Below the pieces are notes generated by a model that did no database searches, had not been told where the DNA came from, and saw only the letters and a program-made list of their open reading frames with translations. Shown here one piece after another: positions 18,151 to 26,753 of a stretch of DNA of 64,000 nt. Within the stretch, counting starts at the first letter, position 1. Each line of letters opens with the position of its first letter. The stretch comes from Campylobacter concisus (GTDB lineage: Bacteria > Campylobacterota > Campylobacteria > Campylobacterales > Campylobacteraceae). The position numbers and the translations under genes were made by a program. The DNA lies in the NCBI RefSeq assembly GCF_002913045.1, contig NZ_PPAF01000038.1, positions 1 through 64,000 of the forward strand, read 5' to 3'.

Positions 18151-18510
18151 TTGATTATATCTTTTTCTAAAATAGCAAACAAAGATATAAGCTTTGAGCT
18201 AGTAGGAAATGATAATTTAGTTTTTATTGGAATTTTAAAAAGAAAAGACCCTTTTTTGGTAAAATGCCAAGGCAAAATAAAAGGGAATATAAATTATGTT
18301 TGCGATCGATGCGGTGAAGTATTTATGCTACCTATCGATCAAGATGTAGAGCTAAATTTAAGTGACGGTATTTATAAAGATAGCGAAAATGAGCTTAGCG
18401 ATACGATGGAATTTTTTGATGGCAATATTGATTTAAAAGAAGTCCTTGAGAGCGAGCTAGAAGCTTTTAAGAGTGATTATTTCTATTGTGAAAAATGTAA
18501 AAATTTATAA
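18151..18510 (+). CDS. DUF177 (YceD) family protein
   Basis: Product of 119 residues from a TTG start at 18151, chosen because an AGG lies about 10 bases upstream and because the family starts near IISFSKIANKDISFEL. A longer in-frame start at 18112 would overlap ndk by 23 bases. Two CxxC pairs, CDRCGE and CEKCKNL, may bind zinc. DUF177 genes sit directly before rpmF in many bacteria and are linked to ribosome or 23S rRNA metabolism; the same order is seen here. Confidence 0.8.
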   Translation: MIISFSKIANKDISFELVGNDNLVFIGILKRKDPFLVKCQGKIKGNINYVCDRCGEVFMLPIDQDVELNLSDGIYKDSENELSDTMEFFDGNIDLKEVLESELEAFKSDYFYCEKCKNL

Positions 18511-18522
18511 AGGAGAGTAAAA

Positions 18523-18669
18523 ATGGCAGTACCAAAGCGAAGAGTGAGTCATTCTCGTGCAGCAAAACGCAGAACACATTATAAAGTTACACTTCCAGTA
18601 CCTGTAAAAGACAAAGATGGTTCTTGGAAAATGCCTCACCGTATAAACAAAACTACAGGTGAATATTAA
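18523..18669 (+). CDS. rpmF: 50S ribosomal protein L32
   Basis: A 48-residue basic protein starting [20 protein letters not shown], the typical L32 start, and ending [10 protein letters not shown]. An AGGAG site lies 7 bases before the ATG. It sits 12 bases after the DUF177 gene and 3 bases before plsX, the conserved rpmF-plsX-fabH arrangement. The zinc-binding Cys seen in some L32 proteins are absent. Confidence 0.95.
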   Translation: MAVPKRRVSHSRAAKRRTHYKVTLPVPVKDKDGSWKMPHRINKTTGEY

Positions 18670-18672
18670 AAT

Positions 18673-19662
18673 ATGATTCGCATTGCTATCGATGCTATGG
18701 GTGGTGATTTTGGTGCAGATCCTATAATATTTGGTGTTATTGATGCACTAAAAGAGACAGAATTTAAAGCTGTATTAGTCGGCGATAGCAGTGTCATCAA
18801 ACCACTCATTCCACAATCTTATTTAAAAAATATCGAATTTTTAGATGCTAGCGAAGTTATCTCAATGGCAGATGGCGCAACTGATGCGCTTAAAAGAAAA
18901 GATAGTACGATCTACAAAGCAATTGAACTCTTAAAAAATAGGGAAGTTGATGCTGTAGTTTCTGCTGGTCATAGTGGTGCAACTATGAGTTTAGCTACTC
19001 TAAGAATCGGCAGGCTAAAAAATATCTCTCGTCCAGCAATTGCAACACTTATGCCAAATTCAAAAGAGTCTGCGACTTTGGTTTTAGATGTTGGTGCAAA
19101 TGTTGATTGTAGAAGCGAGCATTTGTTTCAATTTGCCATAATGGGTGAAGCCTATGCAAAAGAAATTTTAGGTAGAAAAGAGCCAAAAGTTGGTCTCTTG
19201 TCAAATGGTGAAGAAGAGAGTAAAGGCAATGAAGTTAGCAAAGAAGCATTTAAATTAGTTTCTAGGCTTGATAGCTTTGTTGGTAATGCAGAAGGCAATC
19301 AAATTTTTGATGGTAGTATCGATGTAATGGTTTGTGATGGTTTTATGGGAAATATTCTTTTAAAAACTAGCGAAGGTGTTGCAGATGCGATAGGCAAAAT
19401 CATCAAAAAACAAATTAAAAAATCACCTCTTGCTATGGCTGGCTCTGTACTCATGAGAAAAGTTTTTAAGACGCTTAAAAAGCAGGTTAGCTATGACGAA
19501 TATGGCGGTGCACCACTTCTTGGCGTAAATGGTTGCGTTATCATAAGTCATGGTAAAAGTAATTCAAAAGCTATAAAAAATGCAATTTTTCAAGCAATAA
19601 AATTTGCTAATTCAAACATAAATAAAGTTATCGAAGAAGAACTTTCGCACTTTGCAAGGTAA
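18673..19662 (+). CDS. plsX: phosphate acyltransferase
   Basis: Converts acyl-ACP to acyl phosphate, the donor used by PlsY (encoded at 25071) to acylate glycerol-3-phosphate. The 329-residue product begins [15 protein letters not shown], the PlsX signature, with [11 protein letters not shown] and [12 protein letters not shown] further in. It lies 3 bases after rpmF and 3 before fabH, so the three are co-translated. Confidence 0.95.
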   Translation: MIRIAIDAMGGDFGADPIIFGVIDALKETEFKAVLVGDSSVIKPLIPQSYLKNIEFLDASEVISMADGATDALKRKDSTIYKAIELLKNREVDAVVSAGHSGATMSLATLRIGRLKNISRPAIATLMPNSKESATLVLDVGANVDCRSEHLFQFAIMGEAYAKEILGRKEPKVGLLSNGEEESKGNEVSKEAFKLVSRLDSFVGNAEGNQIFDGSIDVMVCDGFMGNILLKTSEGVADAIGKIIKKQIKKSPLAMAGSVLMRKVFKTLKKQVSYDEYGGAPLLGVNGCVIISHGKSNSKAIKNAIFQAIKFANSNINKVIEEELSHFAR

Positions 19663-19665
19663 AAT

Positions 19666-20673
19666 ATGCCAAAAGCTTCACTGATTTCTATCGCTTCTTA
19701 CATTCCAGAAAAAATTCTGACAAATTTTGACTTTGAAAAGATGGTTGAAACGAGTGATGAATGGATAGTAAAGCGAACAGGTATCGAGCAAAGGCATATT
19801 GCAACTAACGAAACAACAAGTGACCTTGGTACAAAAGCTGGTGAATTAGCTATAAAACGCTCAGGACTTGATAAATCTCAAATCGATGCAATCATCTGTG
19901 CCACAATATCTCCGGATCATCTTTGTATGCCTTCTACTGCTTGCAAAATAGCTGCAAATTTGGGTCTAAATTATGGAGTTACAGCATTTGATATAAGTGC
20001 GGCTTGTACAGGTTTTATTTATCTTTTAGAGCTTGCAAATTCTCTCATTGTTAGCGGTGCCAAAAAAAATGTATTAATTATCGGAGCCGAAAAATTAAGC
20101 TCTATTGTTGACTATACAGATAGAAGCACTTGTATACTATTTGGTGATGGAGCAGGCGCGGCTGTAATTAGTAGTGGTAATGAAAATGAGATCATTGATA
20201 TCCATACAGCAAGTGACGGCAAGCAAGCTGAACTTTTAATAACTCCAGGATGCGGGAGTGTATTTCCAGCCAGTGAGGAAACACTAAAAAATAGATTAAA
20301 TTTCATTCATATGAGTGGAAATGAAGTTTTTAAAATAGCAGTTCAAACACTTAGCAAAAGCGTAATAGAAATTCTGCATGCAAACAAAATGCAAAGCGAA
20401 GATATCGATTTTTTTATACCTCATCAAGCAAATATAAGAATAATAGATGCAGTAAAAAATAGATTAAATTTTAAAGATGAGCAATGTGTCTTGACTGTTG
20501 CTAAATATGGCAATACAAGCTCTGCTTCAATTCCGATGGCTATAAATGATGCCTATGAAGACGGCCGTATCAAAAATGGTTCAATTTTGCTTCTTGATGC
20601 ATTTGGTGGCGGCTTTACATGGGGATCAGCGATTCTAAAATTTGGTGGAAAAAATTTTAGCGACTTACAATAA
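19666..20673 (+). CDS. fabH: 3-oxoacyl-ACP synthase III
   Basis: Starts fatty acid synthesis by condensing acetyl-CoA with malonyl-ACP. The 335-residue thiolase-fold protein has the catalytic triad: Cys in [10 protein letters not shown], His in PHQANIRII and Asn in [18 protein letters not shown] block ([11 protein letters not shown]) is also clear. It ends the operon. The 236 bases after it contain only a weak hairpin (AATTAC/GTAATT at the stop codon) and the ahpC promoter. Confidence 0.95.
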   Translation: MPKASLISIASYIPEKILTNFDFEKMVETSDEWIVKRTGIEQRHIATNETTSDLGTKAGELAIKRSGLDKSQIDAIICATISPDHLCMPSTACKIAANLGLNYGVTAFDISAACTGFIYLLELANSLIVSGAKKNVLIIGAEKLSSIVDYTDRSTCILFGDGAGAAVISSGNENEIIDIHTASDGKQAELLITPGCGSVFPASEETLKNRLNFIHMSGNEVFKIAVQTLSKSVIEILHANKMQSEDIDFFIPHQANIRIIDAVKNRLNFKDEQCVLTVAKYGNTSSASIPMAINDAYEDGRIKNGSILLLDAFGGGFTWGSAILKFGGKNFSDLQ

Positions 20674-20867
20674 TTACAGCAAGTAATTTTCTAAATTTTT
20701 AGTAACGCTTTTACTAATTTCTTTCAAGTATTCTCATCAATAAAATTTTTAAAATTCAAATTTTTAACACTTTTAACAAAAATCCATTTTCTACTCTTAT
20801 CAATAACGCTAAATTTACTACAAAAAATTTCTAAAATATGTTTAAACTAAATTTAATTTTGAATAGA

Positions 20868-20873
20868 TATAAT
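20868..20873 (+). promoter_or_regulatory. predicted -10 box for ahpC
   Basis: A consensus TATAAT lies 37 bases before the ahpC start. The 190 bases upstream are very A+T-rich with no gene. A regulator site (PerR, Fur or CosR in relatives) is likely but I could not mark one. Confidence 0.6.
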
Positions 20874-20909
20874 TTCGCAATCAATAAAATTTATTATTAA
20901 GGAGAACAA

Positions 20910-21509
20910 ATGTTAGTAACAAAAAAAGCACCTGATTTTACAGCTGCAGCAGTTTTAGGAAACAATCAAATTGTAAATGATTTTAATCTTTATAAAAATA
21001 TTGGTGAGAAAGGCGCGGTTGTATTTTTCTATCCAATGGATTTTACTTTTGTTTGCCCAAGCGAAATTATCGCATTTGACAAAAGATATGACGAGTTCAA
21101 GTCACGTGGTATCGAAGTTATCGCAGTTTCATGCGACAACCAATTCTCTCACTTCGCATGGAAAGAGACCCCAGTAAACAAAGGCGGTATTGGTAAAGTT
21201 CGCTTCCCTATCGTAGCTGATATGACAAAATCAATCGCTCGCGGATTTGACGTACTTCTAGAAGATGCTGGTGTGGCACTTCGTGGCTCATTCTTACTAG
21301 ACAAAGATGGCACTGTTCGCCATGCAGTTATCAATGATCTTCCACTTGGTAGAAACATCGATGAGATGATAAGAATGGTAGATACTATGCTATTTACAAA
21401 TGAGCACGGCGAAGTTTGTCCAGCTGGCTGGAACAAAGGTGATGCTGGCATGAAACCAAGCACTGAAGGTGTTGCTGACTACCTTTCACACAACGAAGGC
21501 AAACTATAA
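20910..21509 (+). CDS. ahpC: alkyl hydroperoxide reductase, 2-Cys peroxiredoxin
   Basis: Reduces H2O2, organic peroxides and peroxynitrite. The 199-residue product has the peroxidatic Cys in FTFVCPSEI (about residue 49) and the resolving Cys in GEVCPAGW near the C-terminus, as in typical 2-Cys Prx proteins. No ahpF is adjacent; epsilonproteobacteria normally reduce it with thioredoxin. The AAGGAG site is strong. It stands alone between its own promoter and a downstream hairpin. Confidence 0.96.
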   Translation: MLVTKKAPDFTAAAVLGNNQIVNDFNLYKNIGEKGAVVFFYPMDFTFVCPSEIIAFDKRYDEFKSRGIEVIAVSCDNQFSHFAWKETPVNKGGIGKVRFPIVADMTKSIARGFDVLLEDAGVALRGSFLLDKDGTVRHAVINDLPLGRNIDEMIRMVDTMLFTNEHGEVCPAGWNKGDAGMKPSTEGVADYLSHNEGKL

Positions 21510-21514
21510 TCAAC

Positions 21515-21549
21515 AGAAATTTCTAGGTATCCTTTACCTAGAAATTTCT
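21515..21549 (+). terminator. 15-bp perfect hairpin after ahpC
   Basis: AGAAATTTCTAGGTA (21515-21529) is exactly mirrored by TACCTAGAAATTTCT (21535-21549) with a 5-base loop. There is no T run after it (CTCCTCC follows), so it may stabilise the mRNA end rather than act as a classical terminator. Confidence 0.6.
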
Positions 21550-21632
21550 CCTCCAAATAAATTTAAATACTTTTTTAATATAACTTTTTATATCATAGCC
21601 TTGGCTTTAATCAATAACATTCCGGAGACTAC

Positions 21633-22715
21633 ATGGATTTTAAAGGCAGGCAAGAGCTTGTAATAAATTGCGAAGATAGCATACTTAAATTAAGAGATAA
21701 ATTTATCGATGACGGTATCAAATTTTGTAGGCAGCTAACATTTATCGTGCCGCACGATCAGGTAAAAATTTGTCTTGAAAACATTTTTGATACACTGCTT
21801 ATTCAAAAGCCAAATGCTACGCAGCTACAAGATGATTTAAATAATCTAATACTAAAATCAAATGCAAGAGATGAATTAATCAATTTTCTACTTTTAAATT
21901 TGACCTTAAATTTTAGTCACTCTTGCGACAACAGTACCTTCGTAGGCTATTTCGTAAATGCCGTTTCAAGAATCAAAGAAATTTTATGTGGTGCCAAAGA
22001 CCAGCAAGAAACAAATGTAAAAGATATGATTGAAACCGGAACATTTTTTTATGAAGATCCGATCAATACATTCACTCGCATGAAAAAGGCCAAGGTAAGG
22101 CCAGAGCTTTTAAATTTATATGATGGATTAAATATAAAATATGAGGCTGAAATTTTAGAAGTTAAAGAAGATAGTGTCGTTTTTCGCGTGGATATGATGC
22201 AAATTTTAGCCATGAAACAAGACGGCAAAGGTTTTATTTTGCCAAATAGCTTTTTCTCAAAACCATTATGCGCTGATATTGTTAATTACAATATAGTCAA
22301 TAAAGGTGTCACTCTTTCAAATTTCTTACGAAATACGACGATGTACGCATATAAAAGAAAATTCCAACGTATCTTGCCAAATCGTTTCACCAAAACTATT
22401 ATCAAAGGCAAGCAAGACAAGATCGAAGGTAGCCTTTATGATGTTTCCGAGGGTGGCATAAGCGTATTAAGCCCGCAAACTACAAATTTTCAAGATGGAG
22501 AAGAACTAGAAGCGACCTTTGATATCTCAATCGCGCCAGATAAAGTAAAAAACGTGACTTTAAAGCTAAGACTTGTTACAGAGCTAGCATATAAAGGCTA
22601 CATTAGATACTGCATGAAGCTTATCGATGATGATGAAACGATAAAAGATTTTACACAAAAGCGCATAAAAGAGACACTTGATGAGCTTCGCTCACGTATA
22701 AATTTATACGAATAA
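21633..22715 (+). CDS. PilZ-domain protein, probable c-di-GMP-type regulator
   Basis: The 360-residue soluble protein has a C-terminal PilZ domain (about residues 230-340): KRKFQRILPNRFTKT carries an RxxxR-like arm and YDVSEGGISVLSP carries the D/N-x-S-x-x-G motif. The N-terminal ~220 residues are helical and unassigned. Start at ATG 21633 with GGAG six bases upstream. The next gene, a HerA-type ATPase, follows after 8 bases, so the pair is an operon. Whether it binds c-di-GMP is uncertain: the RxxxR arm is only partly conventional and Campylobacter has few cyclase genes. Confidence 0.75.
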   Translation: MDFKGRQELVINCEDSILKLRDKFIDDGIKFCRQLTFIVPHDQVKICLENIFDTLLIQKPNATQLQDDLNNLILKSNARDELINFLLLNLTLNFSHSCDNSTFVGYFVNAVSRIKEILCGAKDQQETNVKDMIETGTFFYEDPINTFTRMKKAKVRPELLNLYDGLNIKYEAEILEVKEDSVVFRVDMMQILAMKQDGKGFILPNSFFSKPLCADIVNYNIVNKGVTLSNFLRNTTMYAYKRKFQRILPNRFTKTIIKGKQDKIEGSLYDVSEGGISVLSPQTTNFQDGEELEATFDISIAPDKVKNVTLKLRLVTELAYKGYIRYCMKLIDDDETIKDFTQKRIKETLDELRSRINLYE

Positions 22716-22723
22716 GGCAGTTA

Positions 22724-25012
22724 GTGAAAACAATACAAGAAAATTTAAAACTTTTTTATATCGGATTAAAAGATAAAGAGCCATTTTTTTATAAAAATAA
22801 GGATCTAACCACCCACGCAGCTATCATAGGTATGACAGGTAGCGGTAAAACAGGCCTTGGTATCACGCTTTTAGAAGAAGCCTGCATAGACAATATACCT
22901 TCTATCATCATCGATCCAAAAGGCGATATCACAAATTTAGCCCTCACTTTTCCGCAGATGAGGCCGGAGGATTTTTTACCATACATAGATGAAGCAGAAG
23001 CGGCCAACAAAGGTCAAAGTGTAGAGGAATTTGCCACTGCTCAAGCCGAGCTATGGAGAAACGGCATAGAGTCGAGCTTTCAAGATCTTGAGCGAGTAAA
23101 AATTTTAAAAGAGAGCGCTAACTTTAACATCTACACACCAAAAAGCTCAGCTGGCATAGGCGTGGCGCTACTTAGCGACTTTGCCTGCCCAAATATCACT
23201 GATGAAGAAATTTTTAGCAACTATATAAATTCGCTTGCAGCCTCGGTATTATCTCTTGTAGGTATAAATTCCGAGGACATGAATTCAAAAGAACAGCTTC
23301 TCATCTCAACCATATTTGATACTAAATTTAAAGAGCAAAAAGACGTCAGTATAGAAGAGCTCATAAATTTCATCGCAAATCCGCCTTTTAAAAAGATAGG
23401 CGTCTTTGACGTGGATACCTTCTATCCAAGCAGTGAGCGCCTAAAGCTTGCCATGAAGATAAACGCACTTATCGCAAGCCCAAGTTTTAAAGGCTGGACG
23501 CAAGGCATTAGGCTAGAAATTTCAAAGATGCTTTTTGATGAAAACGGCAAAGCAAAGTGCAATATCTTTACGATCTCACACCTAAATGACGCCGAGAGGA
23601 TGTTTTTTGTCACCCTTTTACTAAACGAGATCATCGCGTGGATGCGCGGCACCGAGGGTACTAGCTCACTTAGAGCGATCCTTTATATGGATGAAATTTT
23701 TGGATTTTTCCCACCAAACGCAAACCCTCCATCAAAAACACCGATGCTTACACTATTAAAGCAAGCTCGTGCGTTTGGCCTCGGTTGTATATTGAGCACA
23801 CAAAATCCAGTCGATCTTGACTACAAAGGCCTTAGCAACATCGGCACTTGGTTTATCGGCCGCTTGCAAACAGCCCAAGACAAAGCACGCGTTATAGATG
23901 GGCTAAGCGGCATCTCTGGCTCAAACCTAGATAAAGCCTCGCTTGAAAATCTCATATCAAATTTGGCAAAGAGAAATTTTTTAGTTAAAAATATAAACGA
24001 AGACGGGCTAAGCGTTATTTCGACACGGTGGGCATTAAGCTATCTAAAAGGGCCACTTAGCCGCGAACAAATTTCAAATTTGATGAAAGAGCAAAAAGAA
24101 AATTTATCTGATACAAGGATCGATAAAAGTGAGATGAAATTTAGCATAAAGCCTATCATTTCAAATGAAATCACGCAACTTTATGCTAATTCAAAAAGCC
24201 TCACGCCAAATTTACTAGCAAGCGCAAAAGTGAGAATTTATGATGCCAAAAAAGGCATAGACAGCGTTTGTGAGGTGAGCTATCTTTACGAGCTTAGTGA
24301 AAATGACAAAGAGCCAAACTGGAGTGAGGCTAGTGAAGGCATGCATGTTGATGTAAGCAAAAATGAACCAAGTGACGCAAGCTTTGCAGCCGTGCCAAAT
24401 TTCATCTTAAAAGCTAAAAATTTTGATAATATCCAAAAAGATTTTAAAGAGTATCTGTATAGAAATTTCAAATTTAACATCTTTGAAGCATTGGGAATTT
24501 ATTCAAAAAACAATGAAACAAAGGAGCAGTTTTATATTAGGCTTCAAGATAAGTGCAATGAAATTTTAGAAGAACAAACTGCAAAACTCACGGCTAAATT
24601 TGAAAAAGAGCGAAAAAGCTTGCAAGATAAGCTAAACAAGGCTCTAGCAAAGCTTGATAAAGAGCAAAAAGAGATGACCACAAGTGGGCTTGATGCTGCC
24701 ATAAATATAGGCGCTAGCATACTTGGAGCGATATTTGGCAACAAGCTTTTATCTCGTCAAAATGCGGGTAAAATCGCATCAAGTGCAAGAAGCGCTAATA
24801 GAGTCTTAAAAGAGCGAAGTGACGTCAAGCTTAGCGAGCAAAGCGTAAATGATATAAATTTAGCCATTATCGAACTTGAAGAGAAATTTGCACAAGAGTG
24901 CGATGCGTTAAAAGAAGCAAATGATGTTAAAAACATCACGATAAACGAAACGCAAATTTCACCAAAGAAAAGCGATATCTATGACGACAAAATCGTACTT
25001 TTGTGGAGATGA
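22724..25012 (+). CDS. HerA-like DNA translocase ATPase (DUF853 family)
   Basis: GTG start with an AAGG site. The 762-residue protein has Walker A IGMTGSGKTGLG (about 36-43), the IDPKGDITNL block, Walker B in RAILYMDEIFGF, an arginine-finger region GLGCILSTQNPVDLDYKGL, and a C-terminal coiled coil (about 590-650, KFEKERKSLQDKLNKALAKL) followed by a short glycine-rich hydrophobic segment. The DUF853/YjgR group is related to HerA and FtsK. Its role is not established; DNA processing is assumed. Confidence 0.85.
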   Translation: MKTIQENLKLFYIGLKDKEPFFYKNKDLTTHAAIIGMTGSGKTGLGITLLEEACIDNIPSIIIDPKGDITNLALTFPQMRPEDFLPYIDEAEAANKGQSVEEFATAQAELWRNGIESSFQDLERVKILKESANFNIYTPKSSAGIGVALLSDFACPNITDEEIFSNYINSLAASVLSLVGINSEDMNSKEQLLISTIFDTKFKEQKDVSIEELINFIANPPFKKIGVFDVDTFYPSSERLKLAMKINALIASPSFKGWTQGIRLEISKMLFDENGKAKCNIFTISHLNDAERMFFVTLLLNEIIAWMRGTEGTSSLRAILYMDEIFGFFPPNANPPSKTPMLTLLKQARAFGLGCILSTQNPVDLDYKGLSNIGTWFIGRLQTAQDKARVIDGLSGISGSNLDKASLENLISNLAKRNFLVKNINEDGLSVISTRWALSYLKGPLSREQISNLMKEQKENLSDTRIDKSEMKFSIKPIISNEITQLYANSKSLTPNLLASAKVRIYDAKKGIDSVCEVSYLYELSENDKEPNWSEASEGMHVDVSKNEPSDASFAAVPNFILKAKNFDNIQKDFKEYLYRNFKFNIFEALGIYSKNNETKEQFYIRLQDKCNEILEEQTAKLTAKFEKERKSLQDKLNKALAKLDKEQKEMTTSGLDAAINIGASILGAIFGNKLLSRQNAGKIASSARSANRVLKERSDVKLSEQSVNDINLAIIELEEKFAQECDALKEANDVKNITINETQISPKKSDIYDDKIVLLWR

Positions 25013-25070
25013 TTTATAAAATAATTAGTATTTTTTTACTATCATTTCTGTTAAATTTAAAAGGTAAAAT

Positions 25071-25682
25071 ATGCAAAATTTAATACTTTATGCCATTAGT
25101 TATTTACTTGGAAGCATTCCGTCTGGCCTTATTCTTGCAAAAATTTTTGGGCATGTTGATATAAAAAATGAAGGTAGCAAGAGCATCGGTGCGACAAATG
25201 TTTTAAGAGTTTTAAAACAAAAAGATCCAAAACTAGCCAAAAATCTAGCCATTTTAACGATAGTTTGTGATGTTTTAAAAGGTGTTTTACCACTCATGGT
25301 CGCCTCTTCTCTTGGTGTAAGCCAAAGCGTGCTTTGGACTATGGCGGTTTTAAGCGTGGCTGGACATTGTTTTTCAATATTCTTAGGATTTCAGGGCGGC
25401 AAAGGAGTCGCAACTGGAGCTGGTGTGATAGCATTTTTCTTACCAGTTGAGATCATAATCGCTCTAGCTGTTTGGTTTGTGGTCGGAAAATTTTTAAAAA
25501 TTAGCTCTCTTGCCTCACTTTGCGCGTTGATAGCTCTGATCGTATCAAGCTTTATAATCCATCCAGAGTTAGATGAAATCTATACACACGCTCCGATACT
25601 AATCATCGCATTTTTGGTGGTTTATAAACACATACCAAATATCGTTCGTTTAATATCCGGTAAGGAGAAAAAAGTCGTATGA
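25071..25682 (+). CDS. plsY: acyl-phosphate:glycerol-3-phosphate acyltransferase
   Basis: Inner-membrane enzyme that makes lysophosphatidate from the acyl phosphate produced by PlsX. The 203-residue product has about five membrane segments and the three conserved cytoplasmic motifs: LLGSIPSGLI, then KNEGSKSIGATNVLR, and FQGGKGVATGAG. Its stop overlaps the folB start (ATGA). The order plsY-folB-cosR matches Campylobacter. Confidence 0.95.
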   Translation: MQNLILYAISYLLGSIPSGLILAKIFGHVDIKNEGSKSIGATNVLRVLKQKDPKLAKNLAILTIVCDVLKGVLPLMVASSLGVSQSVLWTMAVLSVAGHCFSIFLGFQGGKGVATGAGVIAFFLPVEIIIALAVWFVVGKFLKISSLASLCALIALIVSSFIIHPELDEIYTHAPILIIAFLVVYKHIPNIVRLISGKEKKVV

Positions 25683-26005
25683 AAAGCGAGATGACGACGA
25701 TCATTAAAGATTACAAATTTGAAACGATCATCGGAATGCTTGATTTTGAGCGAGTCACTAAGCAAGAGGTGCAAATGAATCTAGAAATTTGCTCAACTAG
25801 TTTTATTGATTATGTTTTAATTATTGACTTTGTTAAAAATTTTTATAATGAAAGACAGTTTCAAAGCGTTGAAGAGTCGCTTGAAGAAACTAGCAAAGCG
25901 TTAAAAGAGAAATTTGGCTCACTAACTAGCCTTAAAATGGAAATTTTAAAAACTGAAATTTTACCAAACGCAGTTGTTGGAGCAAAAATAAACACTATTT
26001 TTTAA
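25679..26005 (+). CDS. folB: dihydroneopterin aldolase-like protein
   Basis: The 108-residue product fits the FolB fold: the start reads IIKDYKFETIIGMLDFER, which matches the conserved L-x-x-IG-x-x-x-x-ER segment, and the middle FQSVEESLEETSKAL is the helix holding the catalytic region. It would act in folate synthesis, making 6-hydroxymethyl-dihydropterin. The usual Y..., V... residues are poorly conserved, as in other Campylobacter versions. Four-base overlap with plsY; cosR follows after its own promoter. Confidence 0.75.
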   Translation: MKSEMTTIIKDYKFETIIGMLDFERVTKQEVQMNLEICSTSFIDYVLIIDFVKNFYNERQFQSVEESLEETSKALKEKFGSLTSLKMEILKTEILPNAVVGAKINTIF

Positions 26006-26045
26006 AAATTTATTAAACTATCTTGAAATATTGCTTAATTTATGA

Positions 26046-26051
26046 TACAAT
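26046..26051 (+). promoter_or_regulatory. predicted -10 box for cosR
   Basis: TACAAT 31 bases before the cosR ATG, within A+T-rich DNA and followed by an AAGGA ribosome binding site. It would also drive the adjoining kinase and phosphatase genes. Confidence 0.5.
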
Positions 26052-26081
26052 CGCCCATAAATTTTAGTTTAAGGAAGCAAA

Positions 26082-26753
26082 ATGCGTATTTTAATAGTTG
26101 AAGATGAAGTGACGCTAAATAAGACGATTGCTGAGGGCTTGCAAGAGTTTGGCTATCAAACTGATAGCTCTGAAAATTTTAAAGATGCTGAGTACTATAT
26201 AGGTATCAGAAATTACGATCTAGTTTTGACTGACTGGATGCTCCAAGATGGCGATGGCATAGATCTTATAAACATCATCAAACATAAATCTCCACGCACT
26301 TCAGTTGTAGTTCTTTCTGCAAAAGATGACAAAGAAAGCGAAATAAAAGCACTTAGAGCTGGTGCTGATGACTATATCAAAAAACCATTTGATTTTGATA
26401 TCTTAGTAGCTAGACTTGAAGCAAGACTACGCTTTGGCGGCACAAATATTATAAAAATTGATGAGCTTATCATCAATCCAGATGAGGAAAAAATCACATA
26501 TTTAGGTCGTGATATTGAGCTTAAGGGCAAACCTTTTGAAGTCCTAACTCATCTTGCAAGACACTCAGATCAGATTGTATCTAAAGAGCAACTACTTGAT
26601 GCTATCTGGGAAGAGCCAGAGCTTGTAACTCCAAACGTCATTGAAGTCGCTATCAACCAAATCCGCCAAAAAATGGATAAACCACTAAATATTTCAACAA
26701 TTGAAACTGTTAGAAGACGCGGATATAGATTTTGTTTTCCCAAAAAAGCCTAA
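26082..26753 (+). CDS. cosR: OmpR-type response regulator of the CosR/HsrA group
   Basis: Receiver domain (1-120) plus winged-helix DNA-binding domain (about 125-223, ending IETVRRRGYRFCF). It matches CosR of Campylobacter (HsrA/HP1043 in Helicobacter), an essential regulator of oxidative-stress and housekeeping genes. Acidic pocket residues EDE are at 7-9 and Lys in DDYIKKPF. Residue 51 is Asp (codon GAC, 26232-26234) in LVLTDWMLQDGDG, so the normal phospho-acceptor is present; as I recall C. jejuni CosR has Asn there and is an orphan. Here a histidine kinase gene overlaps its last 22 bases. Confidence 0.9.
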   Translation: MRILIVEDEVTLNKTIAEGLQEFGYQTDSSENFKDAEYYIGIRNYDLVLTDWMLQDGDGIDLINIIKHKSPRTSVVVLSAKDDKESEIKALRAGADDYIKKPFDFDILVARLEARLRFGGTNIIKIDELIINPDEEKITYLGRDIELKGKPFEVLTHLARHSDQIVSKEQLLDAIWEEPELVTPNVIEVAINQIRQKMDKPLNISTIETVRRRGYRFCFPKKA

